Made by a program: the position numbers and the translations under genes. A DNA stretch of 64,000 bases from Caulifigura coniformis (lineage in GTDB: Bacteria; Planctomycetota; Planctomycetia; Planctomycetales; Planctomycetaceae), in assembly GCF_007745175.1 (NCBI RefSeq), contig NZ_CP036271.1:3236314-3300313 (forward strand). Direction: 5' to 3'. Position 1 is the stretch's first letter. Each line of letters begins with the position of its first letter. This document shows, one piece after another, positions 55,209-64,000 of the stretch. The notes beneath the pieces are model-generated. The model had not been told where the DNA came from. It searched no databases and worked only from the letters and a program-made list of their open reading frames with translations.

Positions 55209-56183
55209 ATGTCTGCACCGCTGGATTCGCGTTCCGACCTGTCCCGTCGCGACTGGATCAAGATCGCGGGACTGGCCGCATCGTCTCTCTCTCTGGGAAC
55301 CGCCATGCCTGCCGCCGCCGCTCCGTCGTCGACTCCCTACGGCCCATTCCGGTTCTGTCTCAACATGAGCACGATCCGCGGGCAAAAGTTGACGCTCGAG
55401 CAGGAAATCGATCTCGCGGCGAAGGCGGGCTATTCGGGCATCGAGCCGTGGATCAACGAAATCGAAAACGCTGTGTCACGGGGCGTCTCACTCGGCGAAC
55501 TGCGGAAGCGGATCGATGACGCCGGCCTGAGGGTGGAGAGCGCCATCGGGTTCGCGAAATGGCTGGTCAACGATGACGCCGAACGCGCGAAAGGTCTCGA
55601 ACAACTCAAACGCGACATGGAGATGGTGAAGGCGCTGGGAGGTGCATACATCGCCGCGCCTCCGTCTGGGATGCAAAACGCTGATGCGGCGCTCGTCGAC
55701 GTCGTCACCGCCGGCGAACGCTATCGCGCGGCCCTTGAAGTGGGGGACGCCGCGGGAGTGACGCCGATGGTCGAGGTGTGGGGCTTCTCCAGGAACCTGT
55801 CGAGGCTGGGCGACTCGGTGGGATGCGCGCTGGAGAGCGCGCATCCGAAGGCCTGCGTGCTGACGGACGTCTATCACATCCACAAAGGCGGCTCAGATTC
55901 GCGAAGTCTGCGGATGCTCTCCGGAAAGGCACTTCCGGTGATGCACATGAACGATTACCCCGACCGGCCGCGCAAGGATCTGTCGGACGCGGATCGCGTT
56001 TACCCGGGCGATGGTGTCGCTCCGTTGACGGAGATTCTGCGCATCCTGCGCGATGTCGGATTCAACGGGTCGCTCTCACTTGAACTGTTCAATCGCGACT
56101 ACTGGAAGCAGGACGCCATGGTCGTTGCAAAAACAGGACTGGAGAAGATGCAGGCGGCCGTGGCGAAGGCGCTGGCGGGTTGA
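55209..56183 (+). CDS. Tat-exported sugar phosphate isomerase/epimerase-like protein
   Basis: 324 residues from the ATG at 55209. SRRDWIKIAGLAASSLSLG is a twin-arginine signal. The mature part is a xylose-isomerase-like TIM barrel (EQEIDLAAKAGYSGIEPWINEI at the start, VEVWGFSR and MHMNDYPDRPR later, ending LELFN). It lies between sulfatase and cytochrome-like genes and probably acts on sugars released in the periplasm. Confidence 0.8.
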   Translation: MSAPLDSRSDLSRRDWIKIAGLAASSLSLGTAMPAAAAPSSTPYGPFRFCLNMSTIRGQKLTLEQEIDLAAKAGYSGIEPWINEIENAVSRGVSLGELRKRIDDAGLRVESAIGFAKWLVNDDAERAKGLEQLKRDMEMVKALGGAYIAAPPSGMQNADAALVDVVTAGERYRAALEVGDAAGVTPMVEVWGFSRNLSRLGDSVGCALESAHPKACVLTDVYHIHKGGSDSRSLRMLSGKALPVMHMNDYPDRPRKDLSDADRVYPGDGVAPLTEILRILRDVGFNGSLSLELFNRDYWKQDAMVVAKTGLEKMQAAVAKALAG

Positions 56184-56256
56184 ACTTTGCTGTGGCCGGG
56201 ACGCGCTCTCGCTCCGGCTTCTCACGACTCCCTCGCGCCTCCATACTGGAGTCTTG

Positions 56257-59079
56257 ATGTCCAGTTGCCTCCGCACCCTGATCCTATTGGGATGCCTCAG
56301 CACGAGCGCTGCGGCGGACGGCGATTCGCTTTACGTCGATAAGGTGAAGCCGCTGCTGCAGGAACGCTGTTTTTCCTGCCACGGCGCACTCGCTCAGAAC
56401 GCCGGGCTCAGACTCGATACCGCTCGGGCGATCCTTCAGGGAGGCGACTCCGGCCCCGCCGCGATCGCGGGAGATTCGGCAGGCAGCCTGCTGATCAGTC
56501 GGATCACCTCGACGGAAGAGTCTGAACGGATGCCGCCCGAAGGCAAACCGCTGACGGCCGAGGAAATCGACCATCTCCGCAACTGGATCACCAGTGGCGG
56601 TCGCGGCCCGGATGGCGAGAAGCCTCAGCCCGATCCCCGCACTCACTGGGCATTCCAGAAGCCGGTCCGCCCGGCTGTTCCCCAGGTTCGCCTGTCGGAG
56701 AAATCAGGGATACGGAATCCGATCGACGCCTTCATCGTGGATGAACTCTCCAGGCAGCAACTGGAGTTCGTCCCGGAAGCGGACCGCGAGACTCTCCTCC
56801 GCCGCGTCACTCTCGACCTGATCGGTGTTCCCCCCACGCCCGGGGATCTGGAGCGGTTCCTCGCCGATGACGCGCCGGGGGCCTACGAGCGGCTCGTCGA
56901 TCGCCTTCTGGCTGATCCGCGGTACGGTGAGCGGTGGGGACGTCACTGGATGGACGTCTGGCGCTACAGCGACTGGTACGGCCGTCGTCACGTGCCAGAC
57001 GTCATGAACAGCTATCCCCACATCTGGCGCTGGCGGGACTGGATCGTTCGGTCATTGAACGCGGACCGCGGCTACGACGAGATGGTCCTGGCGATGCTCG
57101 CCGCCGATGAAGTCTTTCCCGGCAATGATGAGGAAGTCGTCGCCACGGGCTTCCTAGTTCGAAACTGGTTCAAGTGGAACTACGAATCGTGGATGAAGGA
57201 CAACGTCGAGCACACGGGGAAGGCGTTTCTCGGGCTGACGCTCAATTGCTGCCAGTGCCACGACCACAAGTACGATCCGATCACACAGCGTGAGTATTTT
57301 CAGTTCCGGGCGTTCTTCGAACCGCTGGAACTCCGTCAGGACCGCGTTCCGGGGCTGCCTGATCCCGGGCCGTTCCGGAAATATGTCTACACGGAGTCGT
57401 ATGGTCCGATCGCGGCCGGGTTGATTCGCGTCTTCGATGAAAAGCTGGATGCCCAGACGTTTCTCTATGCGAAAGGGGATGCGCGAAACCGCATCGAAGG
57501 GGAACCTCCCGCGGTTCCGCAGGCTCCGGCCGTCCTTATGACGCCCGATTTCAAAGTCGAACCGGTCGCATTGCAGCCAGAGGCGTTCTATCCGGGCATG
57601 AAGGCTGAACTCCGGACGGAAGACCTCGCAAAAGCCGATCACGCGATCGCCGCCGCGACGACCGAACTCAACAACGCCCGTAGTGCGGCCGGCATTACGA
57701 GGCAGTTGCTTGCCGACGCACGCGTCCAGGCTGACCAACCCCCAACGGCCGCGACTCCCCCCAGCCCGGGGGCCCTGCTGGCGGCCGAGCAGGCAGCGAT
57801 CGATGCCGAAGCGAACCTCGAACTCCTGCAGGTCCGCGTGGCAGTCGCGGAGGCCCAGAAAAGTTCACTGAAAGCCCGCATCGCGGCCGACGATGCGAAG
57901 TACCGCGGCGGCTCCACGGGCGCTGACCTGGCACAGGCGGCGTCGTGGGCCGAGCGTCGCGCCGCATGGCAGGTCGCAAAGGCCAACCTGCTGTCCGCAG
58001 AGCAGGGGATGCTGGTTGCCGAACGAAATGCGGTGAAGGACGAAGCCGCCAAGGCGAAACTCCCCGAGGCCCAGAAGAAGCTGGAAACGGCCCGGCAAGC
58101 CGTCGACGCCAGTCGCACCGCGCTCTCCACGACCAGCGAGACGTACAAGCCGCTGTCTCCGGTGTATCCCGAACGTTCGACGGGCCGCCGAGCGGCGCTG
58201 GCCCGATGGATCGCAAATCGGGCCAACCCGCTCACGGCACGTGTCGCGGTCAATCACCTGTGGATGCGACATTTCGGCCGCGGGCTCGTCGAAACCCCCT
58301 CGAACTTCGGGCTGAACGGAAAGGCCCCGAGTCATCCTCAGCTTCTGGACTGGCTGGCCGTCGAACTGATGGACAACGGATGGCAAATGAAACATCTCCA
58401 TCGACTGATGGTGACGAGCCGGACGTATCGCTCGCGTTCCACGGCGGGAGGGACTGACCATCCCGGTTTCATGAGCGATCCTGAGAACCGGCTCTACTGG
58501 AGGAGCACTCCGCGGCGCATGGAGGCGGAGGTCGTTCGTGACAGCGTCCTGGCCGCGGCAGGCACGCTGGACGATACGGCTGGAGGCCAGGAACTCGATC
58601 ACTCATTGGGCCTCAAGAGTGTTCGTCGCAGCCTCTATTTCGCCTCCCATGGCGAATCGCAAATGCAGTTCCTGGACCTGTTTGACGGCCCCACTCCGGC
58701 GGAATGCTACCAGCGGTCGAGTTCCGTCGTTCCGCAGCAGGCGCTGTCACTGGCGAACAGCGATCTGGTGACGCAGCAGGCTCGTCACACCGCGGTCGTG
58801 CTCTGGCAGGAATGTGCGACGGCCGAGACCGATCGCGAACTGTCGTTTATCCGAAGCGCCTTCCGCCGGATCCTGTCGCGGGATCCGCGCATGGGCGAGG
58901 TCGATGCGTCGCGCCAGTTTCTCGCCGAGCAGACGCGGCTCCTCGAGGTTGAGACCCTTCCGGAAACGACCGACGATCCAAAAGCTCCTTCCCCACGTCC
59001 CGCCGACGCAGCCGGACGCGCCCGGGAAGATTTCATTCACGCCCTGTTCAATCACAACGATTTCGTGACCATTCGATGA
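56257..59079 (+). CDS. PSCyt1-DUF1549-DUF1553 protein
   Basis: 940 residues from the ATG at 56257. A short signal region is followed by a single c-type heme motif CFSCH (38-42) in a PSCyt1 domain, then the DUF1549 region (NPIDAFIVDELSRQ to KAFLGLTLNCCQCHDHKYD) and DUF1553 (LARWIANRANPLTARVAVNHLWMRHFG to the end). About residues 520-650 form an Ala/Glu-rich coiled coil inserted between the domains. Overlap with the DUF1501 gene by 4 nt is the standard planctomycete pairing; the two are thought to function together in the periplasm. Confidence 0.9.
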   Translation: MSSCLRTLILLGCLSTSAAADGDSLYVDKVKPLLQERCFSCHGALAQNAGLRLDTARAILQGGDSGPAAIAGDSAGSLLISRITSTEESERMPPEGKPLTAEEIDHLRNWITSGGRGPDGEKPQPDPRTHWAFQKPVRPAVPQVRLSEKSGIRNPIDAFIVDELSRQQLEFVPEADRETLLRRVTLDLIGVPPTPGDLERFLADDAPGAYERLVDRLLADPRYGERWGRHWMDVWRYSDWYGRRHVPDVMNSYPHIWRWRDWIVRSLNADRGYDEMVLAMLAADEVFPGNDEEVVATGFLVRNWFKWNYESWMKDNVEHTGKAFLGLTLNCCQCHDHKYDPITQREYFQFRAFFEPLELRQDRVPGLPDPGPFRKYVYTESYGPIAAGLIRVFDEKLDAQTFLYAKGDARNRIEGEPPAVPQAPAVLMTPDFKVEPVALQPEAFYPGMKAELRTEDLAKADHAIAAATTELNNARSAAGITRQLLADARVQADQPPTAATPPSPGALLAAEQAAIDAEANLELLQVRVAVAEAQKSSLKARIAADDAKYRGGSTGADLAQAASWAERRAAWQVAKANLLSAEQGMLVAERNAVKDEAAKAKLPEAQKKLETARQAVDASRTALSTTSETYKPLSPVYPERSTGRRAALARWIANRANPLTARVAVNHLWMRHFGRGLVETPSNFGLNGKAPSHPQLLDWLAVELMDNGWQMKHLHRLMVTSRTYRSRSTAGGTDHPGFMSDPENRLYWRSTPRRMEAEVVRDSVLAAAGTLDDTAGGQELDHSLGLKSVRRSLYFASHGESQMQFLDLFDGPTPAECYQRSSSVVPQQALSLANSDLVTQQARHTAVVLWQECATAETDRELSFIRSAFRRILSRDPRMGEVDASRQFLAEQTRLLEVETLPETTDDPKAPSPRPADAAGRAREDFIHALFNHNDFVTIR

Positions 59080-60551
59080 ACCATCGATCGAACACCGGCT
59101 ATCCCTGCGGCCGCATCGGACGGAGGAGCTTTCTGGCGGATGTCGGCATGGGCTTCACGGGCCTGGCCCTCGGCAGCATGCTGCAGCGTGAGGCACGGGG
59201 AGATTCTCCCATCGGTGTGTCGGGCGGCCACTTTCCCGCACGCGCGAAAAACGTCATCTGGGTTTTCCTGTCGGGCGGCGTGAGCCATCTGGAAACCTTC
59301 GATCCCAAGCCCAGGTTGAACGACCTCGCCGGAAAGACCTACGACGAAACGACCCTGCCCAATCCGCAGAAATCCCCGCTGTTCCTCGAGCGGTCCCGGT
59401 CCGTCGTCGGCATGGACCGCGAAGTCGTTTCGAAGATTTTCCCGCTACAGGTGGGCTACGGCAAACGGGGGGAGTCGGGGATTGAAGTGAGTGACTGGCA
59501 TCCGCATCTCGCGGGCGTCGTCGACGACCTGTGCATCGTTCGGTCGATGTGGACGACCGATAACGACCACGCCGCCGAGTTCCAGATGCACACCGGCCGG
59601 CACGCGCTCGATGAACAGCAGCCGACGATCGGCTCGTGGGTCAGCTATGGGCTTGGTTCGCTCAACGACAATCTGCCACAGTTTGTCTTTCTCGGACAGT
59701 ACAAGGATACCCGCGTCAAAAAGGACTTTGCGGCGGACTATCTGGGCCCGCAGCATGCTGGCATCGAGCTGTCACTCGATCCGGCTCAGCCACTTCCCTT
59801 CGGTTCCCGTCCGCCCGGAGTGTCGCTCGAAGAGCAGCGCCGGGAGTTCGACTTCATCAACCGGCTGAACGGCCTCTCTGCGGTGGAGTATCCCGACGAC
59901 GAACAGCTTCGCGCCCGGATCCGCTCTTACGAACTGGCGTACCGGATGCAGATGTCCGCTCCGGAAGTGCTGAACCTTGCTGCGGAGACGGCCGAAACTC
60001 AGCAGATGTACGGCATCGGTCAGCCGACGACCGAGCTTTATGGCCGCCGCCTGCTTGCGGCGCGCCGTCTGGCCGAGCGTGGCGTTCGCTTTACGCTCGT
60101 CTACCTGAGCGACTTTGGCGAATGGGATTCCCACAGCGACATCAAGAACCTGCACGCCCGCTCATGCGGTCGCGTCGACCAGCCGCTCGCCGCCCTGATC
60201 AGGGACCTCAAGCAGCGCGGGATGATGGATGAGACCCTTGTCGTCTGTGCGACTGAATTTGGCCGCACGCCCGCCCTGGAGGCGACGAGCCTTAACAAGG
60301 CCGGCACCGGCCGGGATCACCATCCCCACGGATTCACGATCTGGATGGCCGGCGCGGGCGTCAAAGCGGGCCACGTTCACGGCGCGACGGACGAACTCGG
60401 ATTTCACGCCGTCGAGCATCCGCACTACGTGACCGACATCCATGCGACCGTACTCCATCTCCTCGGTCTCGATAACCGCCGTCTGGAGATTCCCGGCCGA
60501 AAGCGGCTCGAGGCGGATCACGGCCAGGTCATCCGCGAAATCCTCACATAA
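59076..60551 (+). CDS. DUF1501 family protein, Tat-exported
   Basis: 491 residues. GRRSFLADVGMGFTGLALGS is a twin-arginine signal. The body has the DUF1501 pattern (KNVIWVFLSGGVSHLETFDPKP, DNDHAAEFQMHTGRHALDEQQPTIG, TEFGRTPALE and an HHPHGFT). The fold is alkaline-phosphatase-like. It is coupled to the DUF1553 gene, the hallmark gene pair of Planctomycetota. Confidence 0.9.
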   Translation: MNHRSNTGYPCGRIGRRSFLADVGMGFTGLALGSMLQREARGDSPIGVSGGHFPARAKNVIWVFLSGGVSHLETFDPKPRLNDLAGKTYDETTLPNPQKSPLFLERSRSVVGMDREVVSKIFPLQVGYGKRGESGIEVSDWHPHLAGVVDDLCIVRSMWTTDNDHAAEFQMHTGRHALDEQQPTIGSWVSYGLGSLNDNLPQFVFLGQYKDTRVKKDFAADYLGPQHAGIELSLDPAQPLPFGSRPPGVSLEEQRREFDFINRLNGLSAVEYPDDEQLRARIRSYELAYRMQMSAPEVLNLAAETAETQQMYGIGQPTTELYGRRLLAARRLAERGVRFTLVYLSDFGEWDSHSDIKNLHARSCGRVDQPLAALIRDLKQRGMMDETLVVCATEFGRTPALEATSLNKAGTGRDHHPHGFTIWMAGAGVKAGHVHGATDELGFHAVEHPHYVTDIHATVLHLLGLDNRRLEIPGRKRLEADHGQVIREILT

Positions 60552-60565
60552 CAAGAGGATCCTTC

Positions 60566-60599
60566 AAAAAAAGAACCCGACGTTCCTGCCGTCGGGTTC
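60566..60599 (-). terminator. Rho-independent terminator for the DUF6807 gene
   Basis: GAACCCGACG and CGTCGGGTTC form a perfect 10-bp stem with a 7-nt loop. Seven T residues follow in the minus direction. It lies between the convergent DUF1501 and DUF6807 genes. Confidence 0.85.
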
Positions 60600-60619
60600 C
60601 GGGCTGCGGGTCGAAACGG

Positions 60620-61801
60620 TCACTTCGTTTCGGCGAACTTCTTGAACGTTCCGGCGACATCGGCGGCCTTGGCGTCGCCGGGATGCACATACACGCCGTA
60701 CCGAAGTTGGACGCTCTCCCCCTGCTTCAGTTCATGTGGAGGCGTCTCCACCTTTTTGTTGGTGTAGTCCGGGTCGCCGAACGGGCTGATGGCAAACAGG
60801 CCGTAGTCGCGTACGTGATAGCGGGAGGGGCGGAAGTTGCCCGGATGATCCATCACGGTCACTCCATACAGCGCATCGCCAATCTTTCCCTCGTAGTCGA
60901 TCCAGGGAGTCGGCTGGCCCCACAGCGCTTTTGTACCTTCCACTCCCGCATCGCTCACGACATGAGCCCCAGCCATGATCTCGCGCATCGAGTTCGGCAC
61001 GCGAACGGCGAACATCCCCTCCTTTGTATGGCCGAACGTCACGGGGCCCGCCACCGCCTTCAGTGTCGCGTCGTAGTCGATCAGCCGATTCGCATGGATG
61101 CGGATCGTCGACGTCTCCTCGAGCACCGGCTCATTCTTCTCGTTGACCCAGTGATTGACGACCTTCATGACCGCCGTCTCCCCTTTCGGCGTCACCAGTT
61201 CGACCGACTTGTTGACAATGTTGTGTCCCTCGGCCCAGTGCTTCAGGCCGTTGATTTCATCGATGGAAAACCAGATTCCCTTGTGGTGCGGGTGGTCGTA
61301 GTAGCGGGGGTCTTTCTTGTCGATCTTGACCAGCGGGATTTCGTCGTTGATCAGTCGCACCACTGTCGACGCGATGGGGACGACATTCATGGCGGACAGC
61401 CATCCATCCTTCGCGGGGATGTAAATCGCGTTGCCTTCGATTTTCGAGGCGACCAGAAGCTCCCCGAACTTCAGCGTTTCCTTCGCATCGCGTGAACGGG
61501 GAGTCGACCGCAGGATCGCCCCCTCGGAAATGACGAACACTGAGTTGAGGAGCTGGTCCTGGTTCGAGCCCGGCGTCTCCAGCCGCTTCTTCAACTCGGT
61601 GAAACCGCCAGCCGCGGCGACCGGCAGGAAAAACGGCTTCTTGCGGCCAACATTGAACTGGTACGCCAGGAATCCCTCATCGCCGATCGTCGCAGTGACG
61701 ACCTGTTCTCCCTTTGTCAGGAGAACTTCATCGGCTGCGGCAAACGAACCGGCGGCAATGACGCACAGCGAAAAGAGAGCGGACAACGCAAGGCGGGGCA
61801 C
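60620..61801 (-). CDS. DUF6807 (PmoA-like) secreted protein
   Basis: 393 residues with a Sec signal (LALSALFSLCVIAAGSFAAA). The family signature DPRYYDHPHHKGIWFSIDEING is complete, with the His cluster and a later DHPGNFRPSRYHVRDYGLF. Such proteins are common next to DUF1501 and sulfatase genes in Planctomycetota. The function is unknown, but polysaccharide-related binding is often inferred. Confidence 0.8.
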   Translation of the reverse strand: MPRLALSALFSLCVIAAGSFAAADEVLLTKGEQVVTATIGDEGFLAYQFNVGRKKPFFLPVAAAGGFTELKKRLETPGSNQDQLLNSVFVISEGAILRSTPRSRDAKETLKFGELLVASKIEGNAIYIPAKDGWLSAMNVVPIASTVVRLINDEIPLVKIDKKDPRYYDHPHHKGIWFSIDEINGLKHWAEGHNIVNKSVELVTPKGETAVMKVVNHWVNEKNEPVLEETSTIRIHANRLIDYDATLKAVAGPVTFGHTKEGMFAVRVPNSMREIMAGAHVVSDAGVEGTKALWGQPTPWIDYEGKIGDALYGVTVMDHPGNFRPSRYHVRDYGLFAISPFGDPDYTNKKVETPPHELKQGESVQLRYGVYVHPGDAKAADVAGTFKKFAETK

Positions 61802-61886
61802 GCGAGGTCTCCGTAGGGGAATGGGCGATGAGTCAGGCAGGTCCCGACCGGTCTCCCGGTCAGGTCGCGGGGCGTCTCAGGCACCA

Positions 61887-62867
61887 TCATGGCGCATGAG
61901 TTCTCGGACGCAAGGACTGTAATCCTTCAATCGTCATCGTCGCGGTGGCTGACAGCGTCGTCTTGTAAACGCCGTCTTCGAGAACGATGCGGCCGTCGCC
62001 ATTCGCGATGCCGGCCGCCAGCCAGCGTCCCGGCCCGGGGAGCAGCGCGAACTTGTGCCGCACGGTCACCTCCACGGGATCCTGCCAGCCCACTTCCGCC
62101 GGAGCATTGGGGATCGTGGGATGTCCCACGGGGTTATAGGTGTGAATCTCGCCCGCGAAGGGGATCGAACTGCGATCGTCAAACCGCAGGGCGACGGTGG
62201 TGTTCGCGAAGCTGTAGTTCGTCTTGTTCGACAGCCGCTGGGGGAGCCGGCCATTTGCCGATGCGTTGGAATCGATCGCCCGCACCACTGCCGTCAGGGC
62301 GCCCGCCGTCGAAGGTGCCAGCGAGGACGTTGTCGCCGAGGCCGTTGTTCGGGAAGGGGAAATCGACACACAGGCCAGTGCCGCGGCCGACCAGATTTCC
62401 CGCGTTTTGCGGCTTCCCAGCGAGTCGGCCGCCTGGGAGTTCCAGACGAGTTCGCTCCCCACAGCGGCGGCCGCCGGAAGCACGTTCGCGTTCGTCGAAC
62501 GCCCGGACGGAATGATCGATGAGTCGATCGTGACAGCGGGGATCCACACGCTGGCGGCCCGCGCCGCCGCGAAGGCCGCGTACTGCACCGTGACGACGCC
62601 GATCAGCAACTGGCTGAGCTGAACGATGAACAGCAGGATCAGGATCAACAGCGGGAGCGTCAGCACAAACGCCAGCGACTGCACCGCTCCCCGCGTGTCC
62701 CGATGGAACCGGAAGGATGTCCGAATGGCGCCGGGCGAATGGATTGCCGCGGGCCATCGAGTCTCACGTGAAAATGTCGCCCGGATGAGCACCGCCGCGA
62801 GTAGCCCGCAGGCGGCGATCGCGATGAACAGCGGCAGGCAGGCCTGGGCGAATGAGACGGAGTTCAC
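61887..62867 (-). CDS. TadE-like pilus assembly protein
   Basis: 326 residues. A hydrophobic N-terminal segment precedes the TadE-type helix (RGAVQSLAFVLTLPLLILILLFI, then VQYAAFAAARAAS), followed by a long exported C-terminal domain. TadE/F-like pseudopilins belong to Tad (Flp) pilus systems. The next two genes upstream are a prepilin peptidase and a Flp-like protein, in one direction. Confidence 0.75.
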   Translation of the reverse strand: MNSVSFAQACLPLFIAIAACGLLAAVLIRATFSRETRWPAAIHSPGAIRTSFRFHRDTRGAVQSLAFVLTLPLLILILLFIVQLSQLLIGVVTVQYAAFAAARAASVWIPAVTIDSSIIPSGRSTNANVLPAAAAVGSELVWNSQAADSLGSRKTREIWSAAALACVSISPSRTTASATTSSLAPSTAGALTAVVRAIDSNASANGRLPQRLSNKTNYSFANTTVALRFDDRSSIPFAGEIHTYNPVGHPTIPNAPAEVGWQDPVEVTVRHKFALLPGPGRWLAAGIANGDGRIVLEDGVYKTTLSATATMTIEGLQSLRPRTHAP

Positions 62868-62910
62868 GGCGGAGGTCAGCAGGAAGTTAGGTTGGCGCGC
62901 GCCACGGGCC

Positions 62911-63444
62911 CTACTTCGGCCAGGTCACGAGCAGCACCGCGGCCAGCGCGGCAGGCGCAAGATACATCGGGCGGGCGTCGGGAGTCATCGTTCCAGCGAT
63001 ATCGCCAGGCAGCGGCCGGGGACGCAACGAGCGCCAGATCCCACCCAGCCCCTCCTTCCAGATGACCGTGCTCAGCATGCAGACCGCTGCGAGCGTGAAG
63101 GTCCACATCAGCGCATGCAGTCCTTCGGTCCATCCAAGCGACGCGCCCATCAGCACTGCGAGTTTCACATCGCCGCCCCCGAGCGCCCCCGCCAGCCACG
63201 CCAGCGCCAGCAGTCCGCCGCAGACCGCTGCCCCCAGCAGTGATGCCGCAAACCCCTCCCACTGGGAGGAGCCGGCGGAAATCGCGAAAACCATTGCGAT
63301 CGCCGGATAGGTGATGACGTTCGGAATCATTCGCCGCCGAAGGTCGGTCCAGGCGGCGAGCGTCAGCGCGGCAAACAGGACGACGTGGGCCGCGGACATG
63401 ACCTGAAATGAAGAGTCGTCGGAGACGGAACGCCGGAGCGGCAA
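62911..63444 (-). CDS. Prepilin peptidase, A24 family (TadV/CpaA type)
   Basis: 177 residues. The aspartyl protease motifs are present: AAWTDLRRRMIPN near the start and GGGDVKLAVLMG around residue 90. Six or so hydrophobic segments. It would process the Flp-like pilin encoded 22 nt upstream. An internal ATG at 63399 is an equally plausible start. Confidence 0.85.
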   Translation of the reverse strand: MPLRRSVSDDSSFQVMSAAHVVLFAALTLAAWTDLRRRMIPNVITYPAIAMVFAISAGSSQWEGFAASLLGAAVCGGLLALAWLAGALGGGDVKLAVLMGASLGWTEGLHALMWTFTLAAVCMLSTVIWKEGLGGIWRSLRPRPLPGDIAGTMTPDARPMYLAPAALAAVLLVTWPK

Positions 63445-63465
63445 CCCGGGGACTTCGGAGGCCTC

Positions 63466-63684
63466 CTAACGGGTGCCGCCCTGCGTGTTGTAGCTTTCCT
63501 CGATCAGCGTATCGGTCGACTCGTTGAAGTATTTCTGGATCTTCGGCCAGCCCACCTTGAGGATGAAGATGAGGATCGGAACGGCAATGGCCGCAAGGAT
63601 CAGGATGGTTTCGATGCTGAGGGCCGCGCGGCGGAGCACGCCCGCTGGCTTCTCTGTCCGTCGGCGGTTGAGGAACGAGTGCAT
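63466..63684 (-). CDS. Flp-type pilin-like protein
   Basis: 72 residues. A basic leader (FLNRRRTEKPAGVLRRAALS) precedes IETILILAAIAVPILIFILKVG, the short leader-plus-hydrophobic-helix plan of Flp pilins. Glu after the cleavage region is present in IE. It is adjacent to the prepilin peptidase. Confidence 0.65.
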   Translation of the reverse strand: MHSFLNRRRTEKPAGVLRRAALSIETILILAAIAVPILIFILKVGWPKIQKYFNESTDTLIEESYNTQGGTR

Positions 63685-63765
63685 ATCGAAACCCTGGGGG
63701 GCGGTCGTCCGGTTTCAACGAAACCATTCTGACAATCGGTCAGGCAGGCGCCTGGACTCCAACGA

Positions 63766-63948
63766 TCACAGGAACGGCATGGCAATCAGGTCGCAGGTCA
63801 GCTCGAACACCAGGCCCAGAATCCTTCGAGTCTGCGGAAGGGCCATGGCGACGAGCGGCAGCAGGGCTGTGGCCATGAGCACGTAATCGAGTGTCTGTCC
63901 GGCCCGTGCCGGCAGAGAACGACGACGTTTCACGAGCCTTCGCTGCAT
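63766..63948 (-). CDS. Short Flp/Tad-like membrane protein
   Basis: 60 residues. A basic leader (LVKRRRSLPARAGQ) precedes TLDYVLMATALLPLVAMALPQ and a second hydrophobic patch. Similar in plan to the neighbouring Flp-like protein. Probably another pseudopilin of the Tad cluster, which continues right of the window. Confidence 0.45.
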   Translation of the reverse strand: MQRRLVKRRRSLPARAGQTLDYVLMATALLPLVAMALPQTRRILGLVFELTCDLIAMPFL

Positions 63949-64000
63949 CCGTGAAGAATAGCGAACGCTGCAGGGGCGATGCCAGAAGGGTTTCGGGAGG

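Noticed and set aside
1-64000. CRISPR array, retron or diversity-generating retroelement
   Set aside because: No regularly spaced repeat array and no reverse transcriptase motif (YxDD) was seen, including around the tail fibre.

Overview
The window is high-GC DNA from a member of the Planctomycetota. The right third carries families typical of that phylum: a DUF1501 protein, a PSCyt1/DUF1549/DUF1553 cytochrome-like protein, a sulfatase, a Tat-exported sugar-phosphate-isomerase-like protein, an exosortase with a fused EpsI-like domain, and Tad/Flp pilus genes. The left two thirds are two mobile elements lying head to tail.

Region 1 (1 to about 27,930) is most of a siphovirus-like prophage, read almost entirely on the minus strand. 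In transcription order it has membrane, exported and putative cell-wall proteins (26.4-22.1 kb), a Mu Gam-like protein, a DNA methyltransferase, terminase small and large subunits, a zinc-ribbon protein, a gpW-like joiner, a lambda-type portal, a protease-scaffold-capsid fusion, a DUF2190 decoration-like protein, connector proteins, two paralogous tail tube proteins, a tail assembly chaperone with a -1 frame extension, a tape measure protein, distal tail proteins and a large tail fibre. A ribbon-helix-helix protein and a second methyltransferase are on the plus strand at its right edge. The left end lies outside the window. Ten copies of a 15-bp near-palindrome (ATTNCGCGCGSAATA) punctuate this prophage, nearly all just upstream of genes, in one orientation. 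They look like a phage-wide operator or promoter element.

Region 2 (about 27,934 to 42,131) is a 14-kb element bounded by copies of the 3' end of a tRNA-Phe(GAA) gene: a 46-nt tRNA 3' half at 27,934-27,979 and an exact 24-bp core repeat at 42,108. A tyrosine integrase reads into the left copy. The element has several small helix-turn-helix proteins, a DnaB-N-like protein, a DUF3987 ATPase, a clamp-loader-like AAA ATPase, a tape-measure-like protein and a Mu gpG/P2 gpS-like tail completion protein. No recognisable capsid, portal or large terminase is present. A lower-GC plus-strand cassette (34.9-35.9 kb) interrupts it. This fits a phage satellite or a reduced prophage integrated beside Region 1 at the same tRNA site. 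A strong plus-strand terminator just right of the second core is probably the original tRNA terminator, so the intact tRNA-Phe should lie left of the window.

Region 3 (42,132-64,000) is chromosome. It holds a membrane protein and winged-helix regulator pair, an FAD-dependent oxidoreductase, a tiny Cys-rich protein, a GT39/DinB/membrane-protein operon on the minus strand, the exosortase and a TPR protein, a malate/lactate dehydrogenase, a membrane protein and peroxiredoxin-like pair, a catabolic block (sulfatase, isomerase-like, PSCyt1/DUF1553, DUF1501) with a convergent DUF6807 protein, and a Tad pilus cluster (TadE-like, prepilin peptidase, Flp-like pilins).

All family assignments come from reading motifs by eye. 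No database search was run.
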